From Blautia hydrogenotrophica DSM 10507 (GTDB lineage: Bacteria; Bacillota; Clostridia; Lachnospirales; Lachnospiraceae): a stretch of DNA of 64,000 nucleotides. Shown piece after piece: positions 49,911 through 59,860 of the stretch. The stretch lies in assembly GCF_034356035.1 (NCBI RefSeq), contig NZ_CP136423.1:1-64000 (forward strand), given 5' to 3'. The stretch's first letter is position 1. The number at the start of each line of letters is the position of its first letter. The notes beneath the pieces were generated by a model. That model made no database searches, was not told the DNA's origin, and saw only the letters and a list, made by a program, of their open reading frames with translations. The position numbers and the translations under genes are program-made.

Positions 49911-52900
49911 ATGAATTTTACACATCTTCATGTTCATACAGAATATAGTTTGCTGGATGGGTCGAATAAGATTACAGAGTATGTGGAGCGGGTCAAAGAA
50001 TTAGGAATGGACAGTGCGGCCATCACGGACCACGGAGTTATGTATGGATGTATAGATTTTTATCGTGCCTGCAAAGCAGCAGGAATTAATCCAATCTTAG
50101 GATGTGAGGTCTATGTGGCTCCGAGTTCCAGATTCGACAGGGAAACTGGGGCAGGAGAAGATCGGTATTACCATCTGGTGCTTTTGGCAGAGAACAATCA
50201 AGGCTACAGTAATTTGATGAAAATTGTCTCAAAGAGCTTTGTGGAAGGTTTTTACTATAAGCCTAGAGTTGATCTGGCCCTTTTGAGGGAGTATCACGAA
50301 GGAATTATAGCGTTAAGTGCCTGTCTAGCCGGCGAAGTAGCCAGATATCTGACTAGAGGAATGTATGAGGAAGGAAAAAAAGCGGCACTGAGGTATGAAG
50401 AGATTTTTGGAAAGGGAAATTTCTTCCTGGAATTGCAGGACCATGGCATTTCTCAGCAGCAGACGGTGAATCAGCAGCTTTTGCGTATGCATCAGGAGAC
50501 GGGAATTGACCTGGTGGCTACCAATGATGTGCATTATACTTATGCAGAAGACGAAGCACCTCATGATATTCTTTTGTGTATTCAGACAGGTAAGAAACTG
50601 TCCGATGAGAATAGGATGCGTTACGTGGGGGGACAGTATTATGTAAAGTCTGCCGAACAGATGGCGGAGCTTTTTCCCTATGCTTTGGAGGCTCTTGAGA
50701 ATACTTATAAAATCGGACAGCGGTGCCATGTGGACATTGAATTTGGAGTTACAAAGCTTCCAAAATATGATGTGCCTGAGGGGTATACGTCTTGGGAATA
50801 TCTGAATAAATTGTGCTTTGAAGGATTGGAAGAACGTTATCAGCCGGTGACGGAGGAACTGAGACAACGCCTAAGCTATGAGCTGGACACGATAAAAAAT
50901 ATGGGGTATGTGGATTATTTTCTCATTGTATGGGATTTCATAAAGTATGCGAGGGACCATGGAATCATGGTTGGCCCTGGAAGGGGCAGTGCTGCGGGAA
51001 GTCTGGTGTCCTACACACTGGGAATTACGAAGCTGGACCCAATGCGTTATGATCTTCTGTTTGAGCGTTTTTTGAATCCGGAACGTGTCTCGATGCCGGA
51101 TATTGATGTGGATTTCTGTTTCGAGCGCCGTCAGGAAGTTATCGACTATGTGGTGAAAAAATACGGAAAAGACCGGGTGGTTCAGATTGTGACTTTCGGT
51201 ACTTTAGCTGCTCGAGGTGTGATTCGGGATGTGGGGCGAGTATTAGATATGCCTTATTCTCAGGTGGACACCATTGCGAAAATGATACCTACAGAACTGA
51301 ACATTACGATTGATCTGGCTTTGAAAAAAAATCCAGAACTGGCAAAAGTATACGAGGAAGACCCGGAAATTCACCATTTGATTGATATGGCAAAGCGTCT
51401 GGAAGGACTACCGCGACATACTTCTATGCATGCTGCCGGAGTAGTAATCAGCCAGAAGGATGTGGATGAGTATGTGCCACTGTCAAGGGCGGCTGACGGT
51501 ACGATTACTACCCAGTTCACGATGACTACTCTAGAAGAGCTGGGACTTTTGAAGATGGATTTTCTGGGACTTCGCACGCTGACAGTGATTCAAAATGCAG
51601 TAGAATTGGTGGAAGCGGACAAAGGCATTCATCTGGATATGGATGCGATTGACTATAACGATCCGAAAGTTTTGGATTCTCTGGGAACAGGACATACGGA
51701 CGGGGTATTTCAGCTAGAGAGTGGAGGGATGAAAAGCTTCATGAAAGAGCTAAAACCTCAGAGCTTGGAGGATGTGATCGCTGGAATCTCCCTCTATCGT
51801 CCTGGCCCGATGGATTTTATTCCCCAGTATATCCGAGGAAAAAATCATCCGGAGACGATTACCTATGATTGTCCTCAGCTAGAACCGATTTTGAAAGCGA
51901 CTTATGGGTGTATCGTCTATCAGGAACAGGTTATGCAGATTGTGAGAAATCTGGGAGGTTATACGTTAGGCAGAAGTGACCTTTTACGAAGAGCAATGTC
52001 TAAGAAAAAAGCTTCTGTGATGGAAAAAGAAAGGCAGAGCTTTGTCTATGGAAATGAAGAAGAGGGTGTACCGGGTTGCATCAACAATGGAATAGATGAG
52101 AAGATTGCCAATAGAATCTATGACAATATGATAGATTTTGCAAAATACGCTTTTAATAAGTCTCATGCAGCTGCCTATGCGGTAGTTTCCTATCAGACGG
52201 CTTTTTTGAAGTATTATTATCCGGTGGAGTTTATGGCGGCATTGATGACTTCGGTGATTGATAATCCAGGAAAGGTATCGGAGTATATTTTCACCTGCAG
52301 AAAGATGGGAATACAGATACTGCCGCCAGATATTAATCGCGGTGAAACCGTGTTTTCTGTGGATCACGGTGCAATACGTTATGCACTGGCAGCTATAAAA
52401 AGCATTGGAAAATCTGTGATTGACGAGATCGTTAAAGAGAGAAAAACCAATGGAGAATTTGTCTCGATGAAGGATTTTGTGACCAGAATAAATAATAAAG
52501 ATATCAATAAGCGGAGCCTGGAAAATTTTATCAAGGCAGGAGCTTTTGACTGTCTGGAAGGAAACCGCAGGCAGCAGATGATGGTTTATCCTCTGGTTAT
52601 GGAGAGTGCGATACAGGAAAAGAAAAATATGATGGCGGGACAGATGAGCCTTTTTGATCTTGTGGGTGAGGAGGATAAAAAGGACTATGAAATACAGCTT
52701 CCGAAGGTGGAAGAGTATGACCAGGACACGCTGCTGAATTTTGAGAAAGAAGTGCTTGGTATCTATATCAGCGGACATCCCTTGGAGAAATATCGAGCTT
52801 TGATGGAAAAGAATGTGACCGCATGGACTTCAGATTTTCAGCCTGACGAGGAGACTGGTTTTCCCAAGGTAAAAGATGGGGTTAAAGCTATCATTGGTGG

Positions 52901-53381
52901 TATGATAACGGAGAAAAAGGTTAAGTACACTAGAACGAATAAAGTCATGGCGTTTCTGACCTTGGAAGACTTGGTGGGAATCGTGGAAGTTGTGGTGTTT
53001 CCAAGGGATTACGAGAAGAATCAAAGACTGATCGAGGTGGATAACAAGGTTCTCATACAGGGAAGAATCTCGGCAGAAGATGACCGAGCCAGCAAATTGA
53101 TTTGTGAAAAGATTCGGTCTTTCGATGAGATGCCGAGGGAACTTTGGATTCAGTTTGAGTCTCGGCAGGATTATGCTCAAAAGGATGAAGAATTGACGCA
53201 GCTTTTGAGAGAATCACCGGGACGAAATGCGGTAGTGGTTTACCTGAAAGATGTCAAGGCCATGAAGCGTTTGCCGGTGTCATACAATGTTCAGATAGAG
53301 GATGGGATGCTGGCAAAACTGGCTGGAAAGTTTGGCGGACAGAACGTGAAAGTTGTAGAAAGAGTATTGAAAAATTTTTAG
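49911..53381 (+). CDS. dnaE: DNA polymerase III alpha subunit DnaE
   Basis: This is a DnaE-type C-family replicase. The PHP domain has HLHVHTEYSLLDG (1-60). The polymerase core has GRGSAAGSLVSYTLGI and the catalytic PDIDVDF aspartates. The C-terminal half has the HhH and OB-fold region (AFLTLEDLVGIVEVVVFP). No exonuclease domain is inserted, so it is not PolC. ATG 49911 has AAAGGAGA 7 nt upstream; the frame continues to GTG 49887 but that start precedes the SD. In Firmicutes DnaE usually extends primers for PolC. pfkA follows, a common arrangement. Confidence 0.97.
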   Translation: MNFTHLHVHTEYSLLDGSNKITEYVERVKELGMDSAAITDHGVMYGCIDFYRACKAAGINPILGCEVYVAPSSRFDRETGAGEDRYYHLVLLAENNQGYSNLMKIVSKSFVEGFYYKPRVDLALLREYHEGIIALSACLAGEVARYLTRGMYEEGKKAALRYEEIFGKGNFFLELQDHGISQQQTVNQQLLRMHQETGIDLVATNDVHYTYAEDEAPHDILLCIQTGKKLSDENRMRYVGGQYYVKSAEQMAELFPYALEALENTYKIGQRCHVDIEFGVTKLPKYDVPEGYTSWEYLNKLCFEGLEERYQPVTEELRQRLSYELDTIKNMGYVDYFLIVWDFIKYARDHGIMVGPGRGSAAGSLVSYTLGITKLDPMRYDLLFERFLNPERVSMPDIDVDFCFERRQEVIDYVVKKYGKDRVVQIVTFGTLAARGVIRDVGRVLDMPYSQVDTIAKMIPTELNITIDLALKKNPELAKVYEEDPEIHHLIDMAKRLEGLPRHTSMHAAGVVISQKDVDEYVPLSRAADGTITTQFTMTTLEELGLLKMDFLGLRTLTVIQNAVELVEADKGIHLDMDAIDYNDPKVLDSLGTGHTDGVFQLESGGMKSFMKELKPQSLEDVIAGISLYRPGPMDFIPQYIRGKNHPETITYDCPQLEPILKATYGCIVYQEQVMQIVRNLGGYTLGRSDLLRRAMSKKKASVMEKERQSFVYGNEEEGVPGCINNGIDEKIANRIYDNMIDFAKYAFNKSHAAAYAVVSYQTAFLKYYYPVEFMAALMTSVIDNPGKVSEYIFTCRKMGIQILPPDINRGETVFSVDHGAIRYALAAIKSIGKSVIDEIVKERKTNGEFVSMKDFVTRINNKDINKRSLENFIKAGAFDCLEGNRRQQMMVYPLVMESAIQEKKNMMAGQMSLFDLVGEEDKKDYEIQLPKVEEYDQDTLLNFEKEVLGIYISGHPLEKYRALMEKNVTAWTSDFQPDEETGFPKVKDGVKAIIGGMITEKKVKYTRTNKVMAFLTLEDLVGIVEVVVFPRDYEKNQRLIEVDNKVLIQGRISAEDDRASKLICEKIRSFDEMPRELWIQFESRQDYAQKDEELTQLLRESPGRNAVVVYLKDVKAMKRLPVSYNVQIEDGMLAKLAGKFGGQNVKVVERVLKNF

Positions 53382-53458
53382 AAATGCTTTAGAATGGACA
53401 AAAGTGTGTAAAAGTATAAAAACCGCGATAGATCATCATATAAGATGGAGGAGATTTT

Positions 53459-54460
53459 ATGACGGAAAAAAAGGCAATTAAGACAATTGGAGTTTTAACC
53501 AGTGGTGGGGATGCGCCGGGAATGAACGCGGCAATCCGCGCTGTTGTGAGAAGGGGAATCAGCAGCGGACTGAAGGTTAAAGGCATTTACAAGGGATACA
53601 ATGGCCTTTTGAATGAAGAGATTATAGACATGACAGCCAGAGATGTTTCAGACACCATCGAGCGCGGCGGTACAATTTTGTACACTGCAAGATGTGCGGA
53701 ATTCCGCACGGAAGAGGGACAGAGGCGAGGCGCTGAGGTCTGCAAAAAGCATGGAATTGAGGGCTTAATTGTCATTGGAGGAGACGGTTCTTTTGCGGGT
53801 GCACAAAAATTAGCAAATCTAGGAATTAATACGATTGGGGTTCCAGGGACGATTGACCTGGATATCGCCTGTACAGAGTATACGATAGGGTTTGATACAG
53901 CGGTAAACACTGCGATGGAAGCGATTGATAAGGTTAGAGATACCTCGACTTCTCATGAACGCTGTAGTATTATTGAAGTAATGGGAAGAAATGCAGGGTA
54001 TATTGCGCTCTGGTGTGGAATCGCCAACGGAGCGGAGGATGTCTTACTGCCAGAGCGTTATGATTACGATGAGCAGAAACTGATTAACAATATCATTGAG
54101 AGCCGCAAAGCAGGTAAGAAACATCATATTATTATCAATGCGGAGGGTATCGGTCATTCAGAAGCTATGGCAAAGAGAATAGAGGCTGCCACAGGCATTG
54201 AGACGAGAGCAACGATTCTCGGGCATATGCAGCGGGGAGGGTCTCCGACCTGTAAAGACCGCGTGTATGCTTCTATAATGGGAGCAAAAGCAGTAGATCT
54301 TTTAAGAGAAGGAAAGACCTGCCGAGTGGTGGGCTATAGACATGGAGAGTATGTGGATTTTGATATCAACGAGGCTCTGGCAATGAGAAAAGATGTGCCG
54401 GAATATCAGGTCGAAGTCTGCAATTCTCTGTCGCATAACTATTCAAAGCTCAATAAATAA
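53459..54460 (+). CDS. pfkA: 6-phosphofructokinase
   Basis: PfkA phosphorylates fructose 6-phosphate in glycolysis. GVLTSGGDAPGMNAAIR is at the N-terminus, GGDGS at 107-111 and PGTIDLD at 129-135. The glycines at the sites that separate ATP from pyrophosphate enzymes point to ATP use. The usual TIDND reads TIDLD: the catalytic Asp133 is kept but Asn is Leu. MGRNAGYIAL and the length of 333 are otherwise normal. RBS GGAGGAG is upstream. Confidence 0.96.
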   Translation: MTEKKAIKTIGVLTSGGDAPGMNAAIRAVVRRGISSGLKVKGIYKGYNGLLNEEIIDMTARDVSDTIERGGTILYTARCAEFRTEEGQRRGAEVCKKHGIEGLIVIGGDGSFAGAQKLANLGINTIGVPGTIDLDIACTEYTIGFDTAVNTAMEAIDKVRDTSTSHERCSIIEVMGRNAGYIALWCGIANGAEDVLLPERYDYDEQKLINNIIESRKAGKKHHIIINAEGIGHSEAMAKRIEAATGIETRATILGHMQRGGSPTCKDRVYASIMGAKAVDLLREGKTCRVVGYRHGEYVDFDINEALAMRKDVPEYQVEVCNSLSHNYSKLNK

Positions 54461-54463
54461 AAT

Positions 54464-55852
54464 ATGGATGGGAAAAGATTTAAAAGTAAAATTAAATTGA
54501 GTACCCCTCAGATCATTACCCTCGGCTTTGCGGGGGTGATTTTCGTAGGAGGACTTCTTCTTTGGCTTCCATGGGCGACTGTGGAGGGGGAATATACTTC
54601 ATTTACAGATGCGATGTTTACCTCTACGACTTCTGTCTGTGTGACAGGGCTCGTCACACAGGTCACAGCGACACATTGGACGTTGTTTGGGAAAATCGTG
54701 ATTTTGGGACTGATTCAGGTGGGAGGCCTGGGAATTGTATCTTTGGTGAGTCTGGTGTTCATCACAGTTCGAAAGAAAATTAATCTGAAGAGCCGTCGGA
54801 TTATACAGGAAACTTACAATCAGGACCATCTATCAGGCATGGTTGTGATGGTCAAGAGAATTGCCAAGGGAGTTTTTATAGCGGAAGGATTAGGCGCGGT
54901 GCTCTATGCATTTACTTTTGTTCCACGGTATGGGATTGCCAGAGGAATTTGGTATTCTGTCTTTCATTCTGTCTCAGCATTTTGTAACGCAGGAATTGAC
55001 ATTTTAGGGCCGGACAGCCTGAGTTCCTATGTGGAAAATGTGCCTGTGAATTTGATCACAATGTTGCTGATTATCACAGGTGGAATCGGATTCATTGTCT
55101 GGTGGGATTTGGGGAAGAATATCAAAAAGGTATACAGAAGAGAGATCACTCTGAGGAATTTATGGAAAAATTTGCAGCTTCACAGCAAACTGGTCCTTAA
55201 TATGACGGCTATTCTCTTAGTGGCAGGTATGGTATTCATTTTGATTTTTGAGTATGATAATCCTGAGACAATTGGAACATTGACGCCCAGCGGGAAAGTA
55301 TTGGCCTCAGCCTTTCAGTCTGTCACTACCAGAACGGCAGGATTTCTCACGATTGACCAAGCTGGTCTGAGAGACCAAAGTGTGCTGGTATCTCTGCTGT
55401 TGATGTTTATCGGTGGTTCTCCCATGGGAACGGCAGGGGGAATCAAAACGACCACGATAGCAGTGCTGATATTGACAGTAAATGCTTATCTGAGAGGAAA
55501 ACAGGATGTGGAAGTATACCACCGAAAGCTTCGGGAATTGCAGGTGAGAGCTGCGATAGCGGTGTCTATGATTTCATTTGCCGTTTTAATTATCGTGGTT
55601 ATTGTGTTGTCGGTGATGATGCCCCACGCAGACTTCGTAGATATTACTTATGAGCTAACTTCCGCTCTGGGGACTGTGGGACTGAGCCGAGGAATGACTC
55701 CAGCATTGAGCACCGCGGGCAAATGGTTGGTAATTTTTTCTATGTATTTTGGTCGGATTGGACCGATCACTCTGGTGACAGCTATGTTTCTGAAATCCAA
55801 CAAACGACCAGGGAATGTGAGGCTGGCTGAGGGAAGAGTTCTGATTGGATAG
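54464..55852 (+). CDS. TrkH/KtrB-type potassium transporter, membrane subunit
   Basis: This potassium uptake channel subunit of 462 residues has four M1-P-M2 repeats. Selectivity-filter regions are visible: TSTTSVCVTGL, HSVSAFCNAGID, QSVTTRTAGF and SALGTVGLSRG. It is followed 9 nt later by the RCK subunit, so the pair is a complete Ktr-like system. The ATG lies 3 nt after the pfkA stop, with a weak SD inside pfkA. Confidence 0.95.
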   Translation: MDGKRFKSKIKLSTPQIITLGFAGVIFVGGLLLWLPWATVEGEYTSFTDAMFTSTTSVCVTGLVTQVTATHWTLFGKIVILGLIQVGGLGIVSLVSLVFITVRKKINLKSRRIIQETYNQDHLSGMVVMVKRIAKGVFIAEGLGAVLYAFTFVPRYGIARGIWYSVFHSVSAFCNAGIDILGPDSLSSYVENVPVNLITMLLIITGGIGFIVWWDLGKNIKKVYRREITLRNLWKNLQLHSKLVLNMTAILLVAGMVFILIFEYDNPETIGTLTPSGKVLASAFQSVTTRTAGFLTIDQAGLRDQSVLVSLLLMFIGGSPMGTAGGIKTTTIAVLILTVNAYLRGKQDVEVYHRKLRELQVRAAIAVSMISFAVLIIVVIVLSVMMPHADFVDITYELTSALGTVGLSRGMTPALSTAGKWLVIFSMYFGRIGPITLVTAMFLKSNKRPGNVRLAEGRVLIG

Positions 55853-55861
55853 GAGTAAAGT

Positions 55862-56512
55862 ATGAAGAAGAGATCTTATGCAGTAATAGGGCTTGGAAAG
55901 TTTGGATATACAGTTGCACTGACTTTGGCGGAGGCAAACTGCGATGTCATGGTGGTGGACAAAGATCCAGAGATAGTGCAGGAGATGTCGGACAGAGTAG
56001 CTTATGCAGTCTGCGCGGATGTGACAGAAAATGGGGTTATGGAGTCTCTGGGCGTGGGAAATACGGATGTGGCTGTGATCGGTATCGCTGAGAGTATGGA
56101 GGCCAGCATCACAGCGGTCATCCATGCAAAAGATGCGGGTGTTCCTTATGTTCTTGCTAAGGCGATGAATCCCTTGCATGGAAGAATTCTGACGAGAATC
56201 GGCGCCGACGAGGTGATTTACCCTGAAAAGGCTATGGGGATGAGAGTTGCTAAAAATCTGATTTCAGGTGGATTTGTGGATTTATTTGAGATTTCGGATA
56301 GCTTTAGCATCGTGGAGACTAAAGTCCCAGAAGAGTGGATTGGCAAGACATTGATTGAGCTTAACCTGCGTGAGAGATTGAATCTCAATGTGATAGGGAT
56401 AAAAAAAGAAGAGAAGGTGACGGTTAATATTGATCCCAGCGAAATGCTTCAGAGAAATGAAATTTTGATTGTCATCGGAGAGAATGAAGATTTATCCCGG
56501 ATTTGTGAATAG
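55862..56512 (+). CDS. TrkA/KtrA potassium uptake regulatory subunit
   Basis: This is a cytoplasmic RCK gating ring subunit. The N-terminal Rossmann domain has AVIGLGKFGYTVALTLAEANCDVMVVDKD, with the nucleotide-binding GLGKFG. The C-terminal RCK_C domain covers about residues 135-216. The length of 216 is typical of KtrA. ATP, ADP or cyclic-di-AMP control is known for the family. The pairing with the upstream membrane subunit is clear. Confidence 0.95.
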   Translation: MKKRSYAVIGLGKFGYTVALTLAEANCDVMVVDKDPEIVQEMSDRVAYAVCADVTENGVMESLGVGNTDVAVIGIAESMEASITAVIHAKDAGVPYVLAKAMNPLHGRILTRIGADEVIYPEKAMGMRVAKNLISGGFVDLFEISDSFSIVETKVPEEWIGKTLIELNLRERLNLNVIGIKKEEKVTVNIDPSEMLQRNEILIVIGENEDLSRICE

Positions 56513-56520
56513 GAGTTATT

Positions 56521-57303
56521 ATGATTACGAGCGCCAGTAATGGACAGATAAAAAATATCATACAACTGCAGCAGAAGACAAAAGCCCGGAGAGATCGAGG
56601 GCTTTTTGTTGCAGAAGGGCTGAAAATGTTTCAGGAGGCACCGGACTCCTGGATTGAAAAAGTTTATATTGCGGACAGGCTGTATGAGGAGCAGGAGATT
56701 CAAAAGAGATTAGGGAGCCTGCCAGTGGAAATTGTGGATGATCGGATTTTTCGGCAGATCAGCGATACAAAAACCCCACAGGGGATTCTATGCTTGCTGC
56801 GTTGTCCCCATTATCGTTTAGAGAAAATTCTAGAAAAAGAGAATCCTCTGTTGATGGTCTTAGAAGATCTCCAAGACCCGGGGAATGTGGGAACGATTAT
56901 CCGAACGGCGGAAGGGGCCGGGGCAGATGGAATACTGTTGAGCAAAAATACGGTAGATATCTTTAATCCCAAAGTGATTCGGTCGACAATGGGGTCTATC
57001 TATAGAATGCCTTTTGTATATATAGAAAATATGGAAGAGGCATTGAGACTGCTGAAAAAAAAGAAGGTCAGCACTTATGCTGCTCATCTTCAGGGTAAAA
57101 ATACTTATGACGGGGAATCCTATCTTCGGGGGACTGCGTTTTTTGTAGGAAATGAAGGAAACGGTCTTAGTAGACAGCTCTCGGAAAAGGCAGATTGCTG
57201 GATACGAATTCCCATGGAAGGACAGGTGGAATCCTTGAATGCGGCTATGGCAGCTGGAATTTTAATGTACGAAGCGGGGAGACAGAGGAGAAGGAGGGTT
57301 TGA
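56521..57303 (+). CDS. TrmH/SpoU-family RNA 2'-O-methyltransferase
   Basis: This SPOUT methyltransferase has an N-terminal substrate-binding domain (SASNGQIKNIIQLQQKTKARRDRGLFVAEGLKM). Motif 1 is VLEDLQDPGNVGTIIRTAEG, motif 2 is FFVGNEGNGLS and motif 3 is IPMEGQVESLNAAMAAGILMYE. The length of 260 fits 23S rRNA RlmB/YsgA-type enzymes. The exact target nucleotide cannot be told. Confidence 0.93.
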   Translation: MITSASNGQIKNIIQLQQKTKARRDRGLFVAEGLKMFQEAPDSWIEKVYIADRLYEEQEIQKRLGSLPVEIVDDRIFRQISDTKTPQGILCLLRCPHYRLEKILEKENPLLMVLEDLQDPGNVGTIIRTAEGAGADGILLSKNTVDIFNPKVIRSTMGSIYRMPFVYIENMEEALRLLKKKKVSTYAAHLQGKNTYDGESYLRGTAFFVGNEGNGLSRQLSEKADCWIRIPMEGQVESLNAAMAAGILMYEAGRQRRRRV

Positions 57304-57306
57304 GAG

Positions 57307-57750
57307 ATGACTCCGATGATATGGTTAGGGCTGGTAGCGGTGCTGCTACTAGCGGAGGCAATGACAGTCGGCCTTACGACGATTTGGTTCGCCGGGGGCG
57401 CTTTGGTGGCAGCTATCGCTTCTTTTTTTCAGGTGAATCTGGTTATTCAAGTACTCCTATTTTTGGTGATATCCTTGGTATTGCTGATTTTTACGAGACC
57501 TTGGGCCATCCGGTTTATGAATTCCAACAGAGAAAAGACAAACGTGGACAGTCTGATCGGAGAAAGCGCAGTGATTTTGGAAAAAGTCGACAACTTGAAA
57601 GAGACGGGAAAGGCGCAAGTGAGAGGGATGGAATGGACAGTTCGCACAGAAAAAGATGAAGAGACGGTTGAGAAGGGTGAAGTGGTAACTATTGTGAAGG
57701 TACAAGGCGTGAAGTTGATTGTAAAGCGCCGAAAGGAGGAGATTTTATGA
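57307..57750 (+). CDS. NfeD-family membrane protein
   Basis: Membrane segments occupy residues 5-70 and an OB-fold NfeD domain the C-terminal half (VDSLIGESAVILEKVDNLKETGKAQVRGMEWTVR). NfeD proteins are encoded beside and work with SPFH proteins in membrane microdomains. Here the next gene overlaps by 4 nt and is an SPFH protein. The length of 147 is the short form. Confidence 0.93.
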   Translation: MTPMIWLGLVAVLLLAEAMTVGLTTIWFAGGALVAAIASFFQVNLVIQVLLFLVISLVLLIFTRPWAIRFMNSNREKTNVDSLIGESAVILEKVDNLKETGKAQVRGMEWTVRTEKDEETVEKGEVVTIVKVQGVKLIVKRRKEEIL

Positions 57751-58679
57751 TTTTGTTACTGATTTTCATTGTTTTGGTCTTGGTAGTGGCGGCATCCTGC
57801 GTCAAAATTGTACCCCAGGCACATGCAGTGATTTTGGAACGCTTGGGTGCTTACCAATCTACTTGGGGAGTAGGGATTCATTTTAAAATACCTTTTATCG
57901 AGAGAATTGCCAAGAAAGTAAACCTGAAAGAACAGGTAGTGGATTTCCCACCTCAGCCTGTGATTACGAAAGATAATGTTACGATGCAGATTGACACGGT
58001 GGTTTTCTTTCAGATTACAGATCCTAAGCTCTTTGCTTATGGGGTGGAAAATCCAATCATGGCGATAGAGAACCTCTCTGCCACGACGCTGCGTAATATT
58101 ATCGGTGACATGGAGTTGGATGAAACTTTGACTTCCAGGGAGACGATCAACACGAAGATGAGAGCTTCCTTGGATGTGGCTACAGACCCGTGGGGAATTA
58201 AAGTCAATCGCGTGGAGCTCAAGAATATCATGCCGCCGGCGGCAATACAGGACGCTATGGAAAAACAGATGAAGGCGGAACGAGAAAGAAGAGAGGCGAT
58301 TCTGATTGCAGAGGGCGAGAAGCATTCCACAATCTTAGTTGCCGAGGGAAAGAAACAGTCAGCGATCTTGGATGCGGAGGCTGAGAAACAGGCGGCGATT
58401 CTGAGGGCAGAGGCTGAAAAGGAAAAAATGATACGGGAGGCAGAAGGCCAGGCTGAAGCGATCTTAAAGGTGCAGCAGGCGACAGCGGATGGACTACGCA
58501 TGATACGTCAGGCGGGAGCAGATGAAGCGGTGCTGACCTTGAAGAGTTTGGAGACTTTTGAAAAGGTGGCTGATGGAAGATCTACAAAAATTATTATTCC
58601 TTCAGAGATACAGGGACTCGCTGGACTTGCGACTTCTCTGAAAGAAGTGATGAAGAGTGACGATCAAGCGGCAAATTAG
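57747..58679 (+). CDS. SPFH/stomatin-like protein (QmcA type)
   Basis: An N-terminal membrane helix (residues 2-20) is followed by the SPFH/PHB domain (KIVPQAHAVILERLGAYQSTWGVGIHF). A long Ala/Glu-rich coiled coil comes next (about 170-240, repeats like AEKQAAILRAEAEKEK), with a C-terminal oligomerisation region (LTLKSLETFEKVADG). The length of 310 is typical. Partnership with NfeD upstream is clear from the overlap. The role is membrane organisation or quality control. Confidence 0.94.
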   Translation: MILLLIFIVLVLVVAASCVKIVPQAHAVILERLGAYQSTWGVGIHFKIPFIERIAKKVNLKEQVVDFPPQPVITKDNVTMQIDTVVFFQITDPKLFAYGVENPIMAIENLSATTLRNIIGDMELDETLTSRETINTKMRASLDVATDPWGIKVNRVELKNIMPPAAIQDAMEKQMKAERERREAILIAEGEKHSTILVAEGKKQSAILDAEAEKQAAILRAEAEKEKMIREAEGQAEAILKVQQATADGLRMIRQAGADEAVLTLKSLETFEKVADGRSTKIIIPSEIQGLAGLATSLKEVMKSDDQAAN

Positions 58680-58694
58680 AGGAGAGGATGTAGA

Positions 58695-59831
58695 GTGAAG
58701 CCTGTCTTAGATTTGGAGAGGGAATACGGAGTGGTCTTGGAAGGTGGAGGCGCTAAAGGAGCCTACCAGATCGGTGTATGGAAAGCGCTTCGGGAGGCCG
58801 GAGTGAAAATAAAAGGAATTTCTGGAACCAGTGTGGGGGCGATTAATGGCGCATTGATGTGCATGGGAGATCTGAAAAAGGCCGAACACATTTGGGAAAA
58901 TATTTCTTATTCGAAGATCATGGATGTGGACGATACCCTGATGAAAGAATTTTTTGATGGAATATTGACGCTTCGGGAAACCGTAAACTTATTTTTTCAA
59001 AAGGTAAAAGAGGGCGGCATGGATATTACTCCTCTGAAAAAGCTTATAGAAGATTCTATTGATGTGAACGAGATTTCACATTCGCCGGTGGAATTTTATT
59101 TAAAGACATTTAGTTTGGATGAGATGAAGGAACTGGACGTGGATGTAAGACAGCTGGACCCTGCTCTGATACCGGATATGCTGTTGGCCAGCGCTTACAT
59201 CTTTCCAGTGTTCAAAAATGAGAAACTTCACGGAAAAACCTATATGGACGGCGGCATTATTGATAATGTGCCATTGGACTGTCTGGTTAAAAGAGAATAT
59301 AAGGATATTTTGTTGATTCGCATTTTTGGAATTGGTAGATATAAACCGGTTAAAATACCGGATGGAACAACCGTAACGACGATTGAACCTAGGGTTGATC
59401 TGGGAAATATTATTGATTTTGACTCTGAGAAAAGCAAACGCAATATGGTGATCGGATATTTTGACGGTCTCAGAGCGGTCTACGGACTTGGAGGACGGAT
59501 TTATTATCTTGATGAGCAGGAAGAAGAGACGGATTATTTGATGTATCTGGCAAGTCTGAGGAACGAGAAGGAATCACTTAGAAAATTTATTGAGAAGGAA
59601 CTCCCTAAGATAGCTTCAGAACTGAGGCTGACAGACTGGGATTACAGAGAGCTCTGCCTGTCTGTTTTAGAGGCTACAGCGAAGCTTTGCAGAGTTCCAA
59701 AGTATCGCGTTTATACAGTGAAAGACTTGTTAAGGGAGATCAAAAAGAGAGTAGAGACCTTGGAGAACACAGAGAGTTTTCCAGATTTTGCACAGAGAGT
59801 AATCAATGTTACTGTGAGCAGTAATTTATAA
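58695..59831 (+). CDS. patatin-like phospholipase family protein
   Basis: The patatin catalytic dyad is complete: oxyanion loop LEGGGAKGAYQ (residues 15-25), nucleophile elbow GTSVG near 44-48, and Asp in MDGGIIDNVP. The remaining C-terminal part is of unknown fold. The length is 378. There is no signal peptide. The start is GTG 58695 after GAGGAGAGGA. The substrate is probably a lipid acyl ester, not further defined. Confidence 0.92.
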   Translation: MKPVLDLEREYGVVLEGGGAKGAYQIGVWKALREAGVKIKGISGTSVGAINGALMCMGDLKKAEHIWENISYSKIMDVDDTLMKEFFDGILTLRETVNLFFQKVKEGGMDITPLKKLIEDSIDVNEISHSPVEFYLKTFSLDEMKELDVDVRQLDPALIPDMLLASAYIFPVFKNEKLHGKTYMDGGIIDNVPLDCLVKREYKDILLIRIFGIGRYKPVKIPDGTTVTTIEPRVDLGNIIDFDSEKSKRNMVIGYFDGLRAVYGLGGRIYYLDEQEEETDYLMYLASLRNEKESLRKFIEKELPKIASELRLTDWDYRELCLSVLEATAKLCRVPKYRVYTVKDLLREIKKRVETLENTESFPDFAQRVINVTVSSNL

Positions 59832-59860
59832 ATAGCTAATATACATAAGGAGGAAGATTC

